Assembly (NCBI GenBank): GCA_036365455.1
Contig: JAWQUS010000009.1
Coordinates: 4,308,001-4,372,000, forward strand
DNA: 64,000 nucleotides
DNA from: Macrosoma leucophasiata
Lineage: Eukaryota > Arthropoda > Insecta > Lepidoptera > Hedylidae
Direction: 5' to 3'
The first letter of the stretch is position 1; each line of letters starts with the position of its first letter. The notes under the pieces were generated by a model. That model did not search any database. It had not been told where the DNA came from and saw nothing but the letters and a program-made list of their open reading frames with translations. The position numbers and the translations under genes were made by a program. Below, piece after piece: positions 31,765-43,800 of the stretch.

Positions 31765-33319
31765 TGTGGGGGACAAATGGCTTTTACACCAAAGTCAAAC
31801 ACAAATCTGCATCGGTGTGATTCACAATGGACTGTATTTTTCGGTTCTGCAATGGTTCATACTATTCTAACTTATTCACTAGCTTATTTCACTATACTAT
31901 AACTAACTAGCGAACCAGGGGGTCTGGTACTATTCTAAACTTTCACTGGCAATACCTTCACGGTCTGGAAGCACTTTTCTTGCGGAGAATCGAACGAGGA
32001 CAAACTAGCAACGAAATGTACCGAGTTATATACGCTTCCAAACCGTCTCCTTCCATGTCAAAATGCCGTGACACGCCCAAAAATCGAACGTCACGAAGGT
32101 CCGGGTCAATAGAGATAGGACTCTAAATCATTACATATACGGTCTAATTTCCTACCACCGTCATACATCTCTGCTGACCCGCCCCCGCCTTGATACATTT
32201 CATACGCAATATCTCTTATTCTATTAAATTTTCTTATACAATTCTTATTAGATTCTTATTCTAATTCAATACACTTTCAAAGTTTTTACTTATTAGAAAC
32301 ACATAATTTTTTAGGGGCTCTGTCATGCTCTATCACCTATGACACGATTGTATATCGCTAGCCAAACCTAAATACAATTACAAACCGCAAACGGTATCTG
32401 CCTATCTCCTTTATTCTAAGCGTGAGAGACAATTTTATCTAACAAGTAAGATTAGGTACATTCGTTTTTTCCGTATTGTGAGTCTACTTACACTCTTTAT
32501 ACATACATTTCCCTGAGGGGGCAACAAAAATACATCTCGTACATAACTTTCAGCCTAGTATCTTTGTTATTTACGAAAATACAGCGACTTTCACCTCTCT
32601 CTCCATACAAAATGTTGAATTCAACATCAGCTGTGAACAAACTAATTGAATCTACCTACATACAAATTGATATTTCTAACCGTAACATTTTATACAATTT
32701 GTGTTATAATTTCCCAATTTCTTTACTTTCTACGCGCGCTACGTGGTCGCATCTCCGTGCATATCTCCGGGCCAGTGTGTGTGTGATAAGTATACAGCAA
32801 AATACCTAATTTACATTACAGTTTTTATCAAACATCTCATAATAGTGTCTACTACAGCGAACTTTGCCAGTCGATAACTACTGATCTGCCTATGCCATGC
32901 GTGGGGTTGGTCGTGAATATGAATTATTAGACATTCCTACGCCGAGCTATGCCACTGACTGAGCTCTAAAAAAGTGCGCTGCGTATTTACGCTTCCTCCG
33001 CGTCACTTCCCCGCACTTCACCCCCGCCGCCGCAGGTGGATCAGGTGCTCTGTCGGTCACCTCTCCGTGGACGACCCTTTCGACTAACCGAAAATACCTA
33101 CACCTCCAAATTTAATATTTTCTATGGCAATCGCTAGACAACAATTCGTTTATCATCATACTCAAATATTACATGCCTACTATGAGAACCTAACGAGTTA
33201 TATCGAATTAAAAACTGCCGCTGCATACAACCAACATACACCTAGCGGTCATTGCGAGCTTTACTGACTTTACTTATTTTCATAATGAAATACGACGCTT
33301 ATTGATTCTATCCTTTACA
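31765..33319 (-). repeat. 3' LTR of BEL copy 2 (lower coordinates)
   Basis: 1555 bp, TG...CA on the minus strand. It differs from copy 1 mainly in two blocks: near the R/U5 end (31814-31860) and near 32821-32845. The AATAAA of copy 1 is replaced here by AATACA in sense orientation. Confidence 0.95.
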
Positions 33320-36300
33320 ACTCTCCCCCCGGCGTAGACCTTCGAGCCTCATCATCTACCGGAAGGATAATCAATCTACATACTGGGCGTCTAAATATTC
33401 CACCTCGAGTACGAATCTCCGCACTACGTACCACGCCATCAGGTCCCGTGTATACCTTTTCTACTAAACCGCGGGGCCATACATTACGGGGCAACAACCC
33501 GTCTGCTATTATCACCAAATTACCTATCTTAATGTTCTCTTTACCGTTATGACTATCACCTCGCGGGGCCAAGGTTGGCAAGTACTCATTTATCCATCGC
33601 TGCCAGAACATATCAGACAACGCCTGCGTAGCTCGCCACGCCCGCCTATCCGCTACCGCGCAGTTACCAACAAAGGGCAAGCCGACCGCTGATCCGATAA
33701 GAAAATGATTCGGAGTAAGGGCTTCAGGGTCGCTTGCATTAACTGATACGTGAGTCAACGGTCGCGAGTTCACCGTGTGTTCTACCTCAGCGGTGAACGT
33801 CGCAAGTACATCATCTTTTGGTGCACGTTCATTCAAAACTATTAATAAAGATTTCTTAACACTCTTTATTAACCGCTCCCAGGCGCCTCCCTGATTGGGA
33901 GCACCGGGATCTATAAAACGCCATGACATTCCTTTTGTCGTGGCGAATTTTTCTAACTCAGGCAACCATTCTTTATACGCATTACATAATTCTACATCGG
34001 CGCCCCGAAAGTTAGTTCCATTATCGCTTACCATGGTATGGGGCGCACCGCGGCGCGCTCCCATCCGCCTAATTGCCATGATAGCCGCGTCTGTACTAAG
34101 ACTCGAAATTATTTCTATGTGAATGGCACGCGTTATCAAACAGGTAAATAACATTCCCCAGCGTTTCTCCCTTCTCCTACCTACTGTGACGAGCATCGGA
34201 CCGTAACAATCTACACCACAATATGCAAAAGGTCGCGTATACGATTCTAAACGGAGGGCCGGTAGGTCACCTTTGACTGGGTCACAGGGCCTCCCTATGC
34301 GCGTCCTACACCTGACACACCGCGCCCTACTATCGTTCTAACTGCCGGACGAAGCCGCGTTATCCAAAACTGATGTCTAATATTGTTAACTAGCGCCTCT
34401 CTACCCATATGATTGTTACGTTCGTGTTCACGTTTTATATATAACTTAGCTAACAGGCTCCGCCCGTCCAAAATAGGTGGATTTTTACGCTGAGCTGGTA
34501 TGTTTGCCGCATCTATCCTACCATTCAATCTCATAAGACCGTCCTCTCCTATGACGGGATCCAATTTATAAATTTTACTAGACCGATCAACCGTTTTACC
34601 TACTCTAAGTCTGTCTATTTCACACGGAAAGCTTGCGCGCTGCGCCTGCGAAATTATTAACAATTCCGCACGTCGTGTGTATTTTGTATCTAAACTTGAA
34701 GGAATCTTTTTGCATCTATCTATGAATAATAACACGTAAGCCAGGGCACGGACAAGGCGGTCGTACGATGAAAATCGTTCCACTGCGATTAGGCATGGGC
34801 TACACCTCGTGTGTGTAACCAAAACCTCCTCCAGCGGCGCGACCAACTCCTTTCCGAACGCACTCGATGGTGGTTCCTCATTTCTTAATAGAAACGAGGG
34901 GCCGGTGCACCATCTGGAGGAGGGGCCCAATCGCGAGTGGCCAACCCTCGTCGCATCGTCAGCTACATTCGATGCGGTGGGAACCCACCTCCACTGTTCG
35001 GTTTTCGTTAATTCTACTATCTCCGCTAGCCTATGTGCTACATACGGTTTATACCTAACCGTGTCATTCCTTATCCATTGCAATACGGTTGTCGAATCTG
35101 TCCAAAAACACACCCCTACATCTGACCAGGGATGTTTGTCTATGACGTCACTAGCTAAGCGCGCACCTATTAAAGCCGCCTGCAGTTCTAATCGCGGGAT
35201 ACTTTGAGTTTTTATTGGTGCTACCTTTGCTTTCCCGGCCACCAACGACACCCTCACTACCCCTGAGCTATCTACAAATCGCCAATACGCCACTGCCGCG
35301 TACGCTTGTTCGCTTGCATCGCAAAATACATGTAACTGCCTATCCACTATATCCTCACGCTTGTCATAACATCGCGGTATCTTAAGACGGTTAATGTATT
35401 CTAAATCTGCCTGCCAATCAGCGAGAGCTACTGCCTGCTCATGGGGAAGCGGTTCATCCCACCCTAGGTCCTGTCGCCACAGTTCCTGTAGGATAATTTT
35501 TGCCACTATAGTATATGGACTCAACAAACCTAGCGGATCGAAAACCGACATGACTGCACTCAATGCCTCGCGTTTCGTAGGTACCCGTGTTAAGTTCCGG
35601 ACGTCCGTAGGTACCCTAGGCATGCTAGTATTGAAGCCTAACTCATCGCTTTTAGGTTGCCACAAAATACCTAAAGCCCTATCTTCAATAAACGCATTCC
35701 CCGCTATTTCCTTTGGTGCGTGAGCGCGATCACTTTCCGGTACCTCAGATATTACAGAGTCGAGATTCGAACTCCAACCCGCTAAATCAAAACCCGCCTG
35801 CGCGTGCACGTGACGTACCTCGCCTACCGTGCGCCGGGCAGTCTCCTCAGAGTCAAAACTAACTATCCAATCATCCATATATGTACTAGTGGTAATGGTG
35901 TCAAACGCCAGCGGGTGTGAAGTTTTATAAACCGCTGCGTTTTCATCCCTCACACTATGTGCTAAAAACGGCGAACTGCGCGCTCCAAATATCATAGACG
36001 TCATTACATACTTTCTGGGGGGGCTCACACGATCCTCCCCCCGCCACAGAAACTGTTGTGCTACGCGGTCCTCCTCCCTAATTTTAATTCTTAGAAACAT
36101 TTCGCGGATATCCGCGGTCAATGCTATCCTGCCTACCCTGAATCCATATAAAACTTTATTCAGAGACTGTAATAAATCCGGACCTTCTAATAAGATGTCG
36201 TTTAAACATTTCCCATTCGATTTTGCCGCCGCATCGAATACTAAACGCACCTTTCCCGGTTTATTAGGGTTTGTAACTGCAAAATGAGGCAAATACCATT

Positions 36301-38689
36301 CCCTTTGATTGTAGGTATTTGTCTCTCCTAAGGGCTCCGCGTAGCCTTTCTCTATTAAACTATTTATTTGAGCCGTATAAGCCTCCCTAAACTCCTGAGA
36401 CCTATCCATTTTACGTTCAATACCTACTAAACGGCTATGTGCCATGTTATAGCTAGGCGGAAGGGTTGCATCGTCACTGACCCATGGCAACCCCACTTCA
36501 TAACGGCCATTTACTTTAGTTATAGTTCTTTTTACTATTTCTATTGCGCGCTCCTCCCCCGGGACTACCCTTGGTTCTCTGCCTATACCAAGAGAGTCAA
36601 TTTCAAAATGGGACCGCACTATATCATTCAGATTCGCATCTGAGGGACTTTGCGTGGTGTGCACATGCAACACCGACGCCCTATTAACAACAATGCTTTT
36701 AGGCATTGACCCATGTATGACCCATCCCAACTGGGTCAGTGACGCGGCCGGTTGCCTACGGCTACCGGTCACCAACTTCCGCGACACTATAAGATGCCAA
36801 TTATCCGCACCTATGAGAATTTGAGGTCTCACTCCCTCATAACACACCGCATCCGGTGGTAAAGCTCTAAAATGCGACATTTGTAACAATTCTTTACTAA
36901 CGGTCTGCCTACCTAAAGTGAGGTTCCGTACCGTACGCGCTTTAATCTTAAAGGGGCGTCCGCTCTGCCCGGCCAAGCTAATACCTACTAATCGGCTTTC
37001 CGACTCCTGCTGACTAGAATTAGCACCTATTATATTCAGGGCGCGGACTGGGCCCTGGGCCCCTATCGACTTTGCCAACTGCTCGTCGATCAAAGTGATA
37101 GTGGACCCCTCATCTAATAACGCGTAGGTCTGTACCCCCTTACCCCTGCCACCCCCTATTGTGACAGGGCAGACCTTAAGAAGTACCTGCGTGCTATCAA
37201 CTGGCGTATGCGCCGACGCCGTGATTACTGACTCTATTTGTACCTCTTTTACTTCCGGCCGCGGCTCGGAATGCAACAGCATGTGGTGTGATCGTGTGCA
37301 ATCACCCTTACCACATCGCTTTGCCTTACATTGAAAACGTCTATGTTTCCCGTTTAAACATTGATAGCAAATTCGCGCCTCCCGTGCCCAGTTCCAGCGC
37401 TCCTGTACTGACATCGCTACAACCTTACCGCACGCATCGGTCCGGTGCCCACTACCACAACAAAGACATGTAATAGCCGCTTCTGTTGTGTTATACACCG
37501 GCCGGCGCGCGCGGTCTAACTTTTTAAACGTAGGCCGCGATGCCGGCGGCTGCACTGCGCGCGCGCTTGCTACTGTGCTTTTCTCGTATGAGAACTGAAT
37601 AGCCCTATCAGCCTCCTTCATGAGAAAGTTCGCTAATCTAGTTAACTCGGATTCCGGCCCGTCCGCCCTATCGAAAGCATAGTCATACCACTTGTTTTTA
37701 AGGTGGGGACTAAGTTTCTCACTTAACATCCTAGGTAGCCGTGGATCCGTATTTCTACCTACCGGATCCACACTTTCAATTACAGTGACTACATTTTGTA
37801 CTTTAACCGCAAAGATATTTAACTCATTTGCCGATGCCCCCACATTAGGTAGTCGCATTACCTCCCCTACTGCCTGGTCTATAATAGTGCCTGGGCGACC
37901 GAAACATTGTTCTAGGGTCTTCATAATTCTATCTGGGTCTGACGCCGAATATAAAAGGGCCGACACCGCCTGTCGTGCCGGACCCCGCAAGCACGCCCTC
38001 AACCTAGCCAAATTCTCTATGTCCGTGAGTCTATAATTCTGCGTAGAATCCCTCATCGCTGCTTTGAATGGCAACCACTCCCTAGGGTCCCCATCAAATA
38101 AGGGTAACTCCTGGGCCTGTCGTGGTGGGGGTCGACCCCGCGACATATTCTCTAACGCGTACACTAAACGATCCAGGACTTCGTCTTTAGAGATATTGGT
38201 TTTGGCGGGCTCGTCTTGTTTATTATTATTCGGCGCCCTACCATCCCCTAGCCTATCCTCCCCCCGTAAAAATTCCCGCGGGGGATGACTATCTTGTAAC
38301 CAATGTTCTACCCTTTCGTTCGCATCTATTTGCCCATTCACACTATCTCTATCAGTTTCTTCCGGCGGCGTTACCCTATCCTTAGCTATCTGCTTATCCA
38401 CTAAACCGGCTTCTATTTCTAACTGCCGGACTACTCTACTTCGTGCCTTTAACATGTCTGTTTCCGTATTAATTTGCTCCCGCCTAGCGCGCGCACTATC
38501 GGTTGACCGTCGCGAACAAACCGATGGCGGCCGCGTACCTAAAGTTTCCTGTTCGGTAACTACTTGCTCGGTCCTACTGGTCCCTGGCAATGGTACGTCC
38601 TGCGGAGCCTCGGAAGGAGACTCTGGATAGTCTGGTATGACCCTAAGCGCCGCGCGCTTCCTAGTGGTAGGTGGACTCCTTGGCATCAT
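33315..38689 (-). pseudogene. BEL/Pao gag-pol of copy 2, frameshifted in integrase
   Basis: Same polyprotein as copy 1, with ATG at 38689. Relative to copy 1 it has a 9-nt longer segment in the N-terminal coiled-coil (about 38429-38445), a few substitutions (Asn to Asp at about residue 141, Phe to Leu, Tyr to Cys just before the second RNase H Asp, Trp to Cys) and a 2-bp insertion at about 34321-34325. The insertion turns the run before the integrase CxxC zinc ligands out of frame, and a stop follows at 34295. The remaining integrase is open in the shifted frame down to the stop in the LTR (33315). Gag, protease, RT and RNase H stay intact, so this copy could still supply them but not its own integrase core. 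Confidence 0.95.
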
Positions 38690-39631
38690 CACTGTTTAAC
38701 TACCTCAACTACACTGAAATAGGTCCCTACCTCCCTAACTGAGATGGTCCCTACACAGTAACACAATTCAACAAAAATAAAAAATCTAAAAATTCCTAAC
38801 GGCCTAACACACACACAAATACACTGGCCTGAAAATATACACGGATTACGACTCACTGTATATCCGTCCGTATCCGCGATCCGCGAAGTTGCAGGCGCCG
38901 CCGACGTCCCGATGCTCGGCCGCACCCGCCCGATGCCGCTGTGCTGAGCTGTGCAGACGCTGGCGCTGCCACGAAGCCGCCGCCGCCGACGCCGTTGACC
39001 CGACGTCCCGGCTGCTCCGATGAAGGCGCCCAAGCTGCGATGCTCAGGGCGGTCCCGCCCGAGTTGCGTATGCGCTAGCGTACGAAACGCCGCGCCGTAC
39101 GCCCCTGCTCAAGGCGGCTGCCCAAGCGGTGAAAACGCTGGCGTTCGAAACGCCCGCGCTGTGATGCTCGCCGACCCGGCCCGCTGCGGTCGCTGACGCT
39201 GGTAGAGCGCCCAAGCCGCACGGCCCGTGCTCAAGGCGGTCAAGCCCGAGTATCGCCCGTGCTCAAGGCCACAATGCCTGAGCGATGACGGTGCTGGCGT
39301 TCAAAACGCCGAAGCTGCGATGCCCGTCGACCTGGAGCTTGTGTGGTCGCTGGCGCTGGATAGCGCCCAAGCCACGATGCCCGTTGACCCCGAGGTGCAG
39401 CTGCTGACGCCTGCTTGGCGCCCTGGTCTCGCTGCACGTCGACCCTGTTCCCCGTCGTTCCCTGGCCTCGCCCTCAGACTGCGAGACCTGGAATGCACGT
39501 TCCGATCCGTTAATCAACGCGCCGGTATCCTACTCCGGCTCTTCCTTGCCGGTCGTTACCAGTACCCTCTTGTATCCTTTCCCGGATGGCCGCTGGTGGC
39601 CTACTAATCCGGCGTCGATGGACCAGAACTT
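38690..39631 (-). promoter_or_regulatory. Structured, ATG-free leader of BEL copy 2
   Basis: Exactly 942 nt as in copy 1, nearly identical to it, with the same hairpins. The only differences I noticed are two substitutions. The primer binding site is the complement of 39606-39625 ('aatccggcgtcgatggacca'). Confidence 0.8.
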
Positions 39632-41186
39632 TGTGGGGGACAAATGGCTTTTACACCAAAGTCAAACACAAATCTGCATCGGTGTGATTCACAATGGACT
39701 GTATTTTTCGGTTCTGCAATGGTTCATACTATTCTAACTTATTCACTAGCTTATTTCACTATACTATAACTAACTAGCGAACCAGGGGGTCTGGTACTAT
39801 TCTAAACTTTCACTGGCAATACCTTCACGGTCTGGAAGCACTTTTCTTGCGGAGAATCGAACGAGGACAAACTAGCAACGAAATGTACCGAGTTATATAC
39901 GCTTCCAAACCGTCTCCTTCCATGTCAAAATGCCGTGACACGCCCAAAAATCGAACGTCACGAAGGTCCGGGTCAATAGAGATAGGACTCTAAATCATTA
40001 CATATACGGTCTAATTTCCTACCACCGTCATACATCTCTGCTGACCCGCCCCCGCCTTGATACATTTCATACGCAATATCTCTTATTCTATTAAATTTTC
40101 TTATACAATTCTTATTAGATTCTTATTCTAATTCAATACACTTTCAAAGTTTTTACTTATTAGAAACACATAATTTTTTAGGGGCTCTGTCATGCTCTAT
40201 CACCTATGACACGATTGTATATCGCTAGCCAAACCTAAATACAATTACAAACCGCAAACGGTATCTGCCTATCTCCTTTATTCTAAGCGTGAGAGACAAT
40301 TTTATCTAACAAGTAAGATTAGGTACATTCGTTTTTTCCGTATTGTGAGTCTACTTACACTCTTTATACATACATTTCCCTGAGGGGGCAACAAAAATAC
40401 ATCTCGTACATAACTTTCAGCCTAGTATCTTTGTTATTTACGAAAATACAGCGACTTTCACCTCTCTCTCCATACAAAATGTTGAATTCAACATCAGCTG
40501 TGAACAAACTAATTGAATCTACCTACATACAAATTGATATTTCTAACCGTAACATTTTATACAATTTGTGTTATAATTTCCCAATTTCTTTACTTTCTAC
40601 GCGCGCTACGTGGTCGCATCTCCGTGCATATCTCCGGGCCAGTGTGTGTGTGATAAGTATACAGCAAAATACCTAATTTACATTACAGTTTTTATCAAAC
40701 ATCTCATAATAGTGTCTACTACAGCGAACTTTGCCAGTCGATAACTACTGATCTGCCTATGCCATGCGTGGGGTTGGTCGTGAATATGAATTATTAGACA
40801 TTCCTACGCCGAGCTATGCCACTGACTGAGCTCTAAAAAAGTGCGCTGCGTATTTACGCTTCCTCCGCGTCACTTCCCCGCACTTCACCCCCGCCGCCGC
40901 AGGTGGATCAGGTGCTCTGTCGGTCACCTCTCCGTGGACGACCCTTTCGACTAACCGAAAATACCTACACCTCCAAATTTAATATTTTCTATGGCAATCG
41001 CTAGACAACAATTCGTTTATCATCATACTCAAATATTACATGCCTACTATGAGAACCTAACGAGTTATATCGAATTAAAAACTGCCGCTGCATACAACCA
41101 ACATACACCTAGCGGTCATTGCGAGCTTTACTGACTTTACTTATTTTCATAATGAAATACGACGCTTATTGATTCTATCCTTTACA
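39632..41186 (-). repeat. 5' LTR of BEL copy 2 (higher coordinates)
   Basis: 1555 bp and apparently identical to 31765-33319. It drives transcription toward lower coordinates. The TATATAA box (complement) is at about 39896-39902. Confidence 0.95.
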
Positions 41187-41460
41187 GTATCGGTGTAAAA
41201 ATGAAAAAAGGCATGCTCCGATATTTCGGGCATATAGAAAGAATGTCGAATGAGCGAATGACTAAACAGATATACAATGCGAATGTGGATGGTTGCAGAG
41301 GCCCAGGAAGACCAAGACTGACCTACCATGACCAAATAGGTCGAGTTCTGTCTGATGGTGGGATCAAAAGTCTTAGGAATCGGCGTGCATGTATGAAGAG
41401 AATGATGAATGTAAACGAGGCACGAGAGGTTTGTCAGAACCGGGTTATCTGGCGCTCTAC
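41187..41460 (+). pseudogene. LINE fragment, right part, after BEL copy 2
   Basis: Begins with the duplicated GTATC, then an open frame 'MKKGMLRYFGHIERMSNERM', 'GRPRLTYHDQIGRVL' and 'RNRRACMKRMMNVNEAR', the conserved C-terminal tail of an insect LINE polyprotein. The 'FGH..RM' and 'GRPR..W.DQ' signature is frequent in RTE-like and related clades. It is joined at about 41456 to a different LINE's 3' end. Its uninterrupted relative is on the minus strand at 57610-58120. Confidence 0.75.
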
Positions 41461-41590
41461 ACGTTGGCGCGTTGGCAACTCCCTTGGTGTTGCAAATGTT
41501 CATAGGCGACGGTGACCACTTTCCATCAGTTGGCCCGTTTGCTTGTCTGTCAAACTTCAGACATAAAAAAAATTAAAAAAAAAAAATTGT
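41461..41590 (+). pseudogene. Jockey/CR1-like LINE 3' end with poly(A)
   Basis: 'cgttggcaactcccttggtgttgcaaatgttcataggcgacggtgaccact' and 'ttgcttgtctgtc' repeat the last part of the LINE at 13868-13955. An A-rich tail follows (41565-41588). Only the final about 100 bp of the family is present. Confidence 0.75.
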
Positions 41591-41619
41591 AAAATAGTTG
41601 CAGAGGAATTTCTGTAGGT

Positions 41620-42255
41620 CCCCATTCATTGTAGCACCACAGTTCCAGGGCACTCCGCTCGCCGTAGGAAAGAGTATCGGCATCCTGGGCGTTGACATAT
41701 CGAGCAAAGTGCAATTCGGGAGTGATATTGAGTGCAAGACCAAGTTGGCATCCAAAAAACTAGGGGTGCTTAACCAAGCGAGGCAGTATTTCACAACGGG
41801 GCATCTATTGCAGCTTTATAAGGCCCATGTGCAGTGCCCCATCTGGAATACTGAATAGACGGCAGTCCTCAAATACCAGCTTGGTCCACTTGACTCCCTA
41901 CAAAGTCGCGACGTTCGTATTATAAACGACCCGGGACTTGCAGTCTCGAACATCTGAGCCTGCGCAGAGACATGGGGAGTCTGTGCGTTTTATATCGTCT
42001 CTACAATAGTGAGTCCTCTACTGAACTATTTGACATATTATTATATTTGATGTGCAGTTCTCACGTTTGTATTTGCCCTGAACGTGTAAATTGTGGAATG
42101 AACTTTCCTCTGAGGTGTTCCGTTGGTGCGTCAATATGTGGTTCTTCAAAAATGCCGTATAAAGAGTCTGTTCAAATGTTCATAGGCGACGGTGACCACT
42201 TTCTATCAGGTGGACCATCTGCTTGTCTGTCAAGTCAACCTAAACACAATTAAAA
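41620..42255 (+). pseudogene. Jockey/CR1-like LINE, decayed RT C-terminal fragment
   Basis: Same family as 12985-13985. 'PFIVAPQFQGTPLA', 'SIGILGVDISSKVQFGSDIE' and 'SKKLGVLNQARQYFTTG' are readable, then a frameshift at about 41830. The pattern resumes with 'MGSLCVLYRLYNSES' and the 3' 'cataggcgacggtgaccact' block. The 5' part, including YADD, is missing. There are several internal deletions. Confidence 0.8.
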
Positions 42256-43640
42256 AGGTCTATCGGTTATTTGCTTTCTTGTTCGTACTGCCTGATATAA
42301 GTTTTTCAATGTGATTTTCAATAGTAAAAAGAACCCGCTGTCCAGAGCTGAGTGTTATATTACCTACATGAACTACTTTTGACCCCTCCATAATTCAAAA
42401 TCTGTTTAACGTAAACACTTGTTCTGTGTAAAATCCAAAGATGTATTTATAGGAACAAAATAACAATACGAACAAGTATTAGACTATATTTCTTTACTTT
42501 ATTGGATACCCATAACAATAGCTGTTATTTAAAAATGTGAGATCTTAAAGCAGGTTAGATTTAACTTGACCAGTTCATCAGATTTTGTATTCATCACAGT
42601 GCGGCCGTTGCTCAGTTTAACGTAGTATAAGTGTCAAATCGGCTGATTGGTCCAAAACATAAACAAACGCGCCGGATTTGCCCGCGTATAACTCTCTAAC
42701 TACTCTTAGGACCTTGTACGTTTAAATTAATGTTACATATGCCGTTATACTGTCGTAAAATATCGTATTTCTATGCAGAAATCTTTTGTTTTTTTAAGCT
42801 CACGTGATTCATTATATCGATAAGATGCGTTTACAATAAAAAAAGTCAAAATGGCCAAATTGTTAGTTTGGCCCTTATACATAGGACCCATCGATATAGA
42901 TTAGGTAGTGCTCGAACTCCGAATCTCTACCACCAGTAAAAAAAAGTGTGTGTACTTATGTACGCACGTATGATACTTCTTTAGCGTTACAATCCTGTAT
43001 ACCAGAAATAGAACAAAACGACAAAAAAAGTTAAGCATCTAACTTCTGACTGTTGCTTTTATCGGCCGGTGTGCGCGCGCATCGTACAAAACTGTCATAA
43101 TTTTTTTCAATGCCAAAATAAGTATAAGTTCAAAAATAACATTATTAAACATTGACAAAGTATAAAGGTTTTTTCTTGTTTACGAGCTCTCGTTTGCTTC
43201 CATAGAGCTCTTGTTTATTTCGAATCCCACTCAACGTCAACCTTGAACTTCAATTTAGATCACCTTACCAACCATTCAGAATATTATATAGTATCGTTTT
43301 ATGTTCTGTTATATTTATTATCATGCTACATTTTTGTGTTTAAAAATAATGTTACGCAGTGGGTTGAAAACGTTGAAATATAGTGTACAGATAAAACGAT
43401 CAAAAGTTATACTCGTAATTCTGGGAATCCGTTTCAATCAGCAACCTACAATATACTGGACGGTGCTGGTGTATATTAAACCACACACTGTTATATTTGG
43501 GGTTTAAAATAGTTTGAATCTGTTTTTTTTATATTTATTTCAATTAGACATTAATATTTGTCTGCGGATTTGCTCCTACACATAATCTATGCCCTGGATG
43601 AGAGTTGAAACGAGGTGTATCCATAGTGAATCCCTACTTC
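42256..43640. other. Mostly non-coding; SINE A scrap at 42897-42947
   Basis: 'gattaggtagtgctcgaactccgaatctctaccaccagtaaaaa' at 42899-42943 is the SINE A start in minus orientation. Otherwise no recognisable feature. The 43301-43507 frame has no known motif. Confidence 0.45.
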
Positions 43641-43800
43641 CCTACTTAATATTATAAATGTGAAAGTAACTCTGTCTGTTTGTCTGTCTGTCTCTCTGTT
43701 ACCTTTTCACGTCCAAACGAGTGAACCGATTTTGATGTAATTTGGTACAGAGATAGAGTTGACTTTGAGAAAGAACATAGGCTACTTTTTGTCTCCTTTT
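43641..43800 (+). repeat. Interspersed repeat with (TGTC)n
   Basis: 'cttaatattataaatgtgaaagtaactctgtctgtttgtctgtctgtct' followed by 'gtgaaccgattttgatgtaatttggtacagagatag' is a widespread lepidopteran repeat by memory. It leads directly into the tandem array. Confidence 0.5.

Larger units (their letters stand above)
31765..41186 (-). mobile_element. BEL/Pao LTR retrotransposon, copy 2, full length, broken ORF
   Basis: A 9422-bp element on the minus strand, same family as copy 1, flanked by the direct duplication GTATC (31760-31764 and 41187-41191). The two 1555-bp LTRs looked identical to each other, so it is also recent. The leader is the same length as in copy 1. The different target sites and distinct LTR variants show that the two copies are independent insertions, not a segmental inverted duplication or an assembly echo. 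Confidence 0.97.

Noticed and set aside
18760..41186. One segmental inverted duplication or assembly artefact producing two BEL copies
   Set aside because: Different target duplications, LTR variants specific to each copy and a pre-insertion relative of one site show independent insertions.
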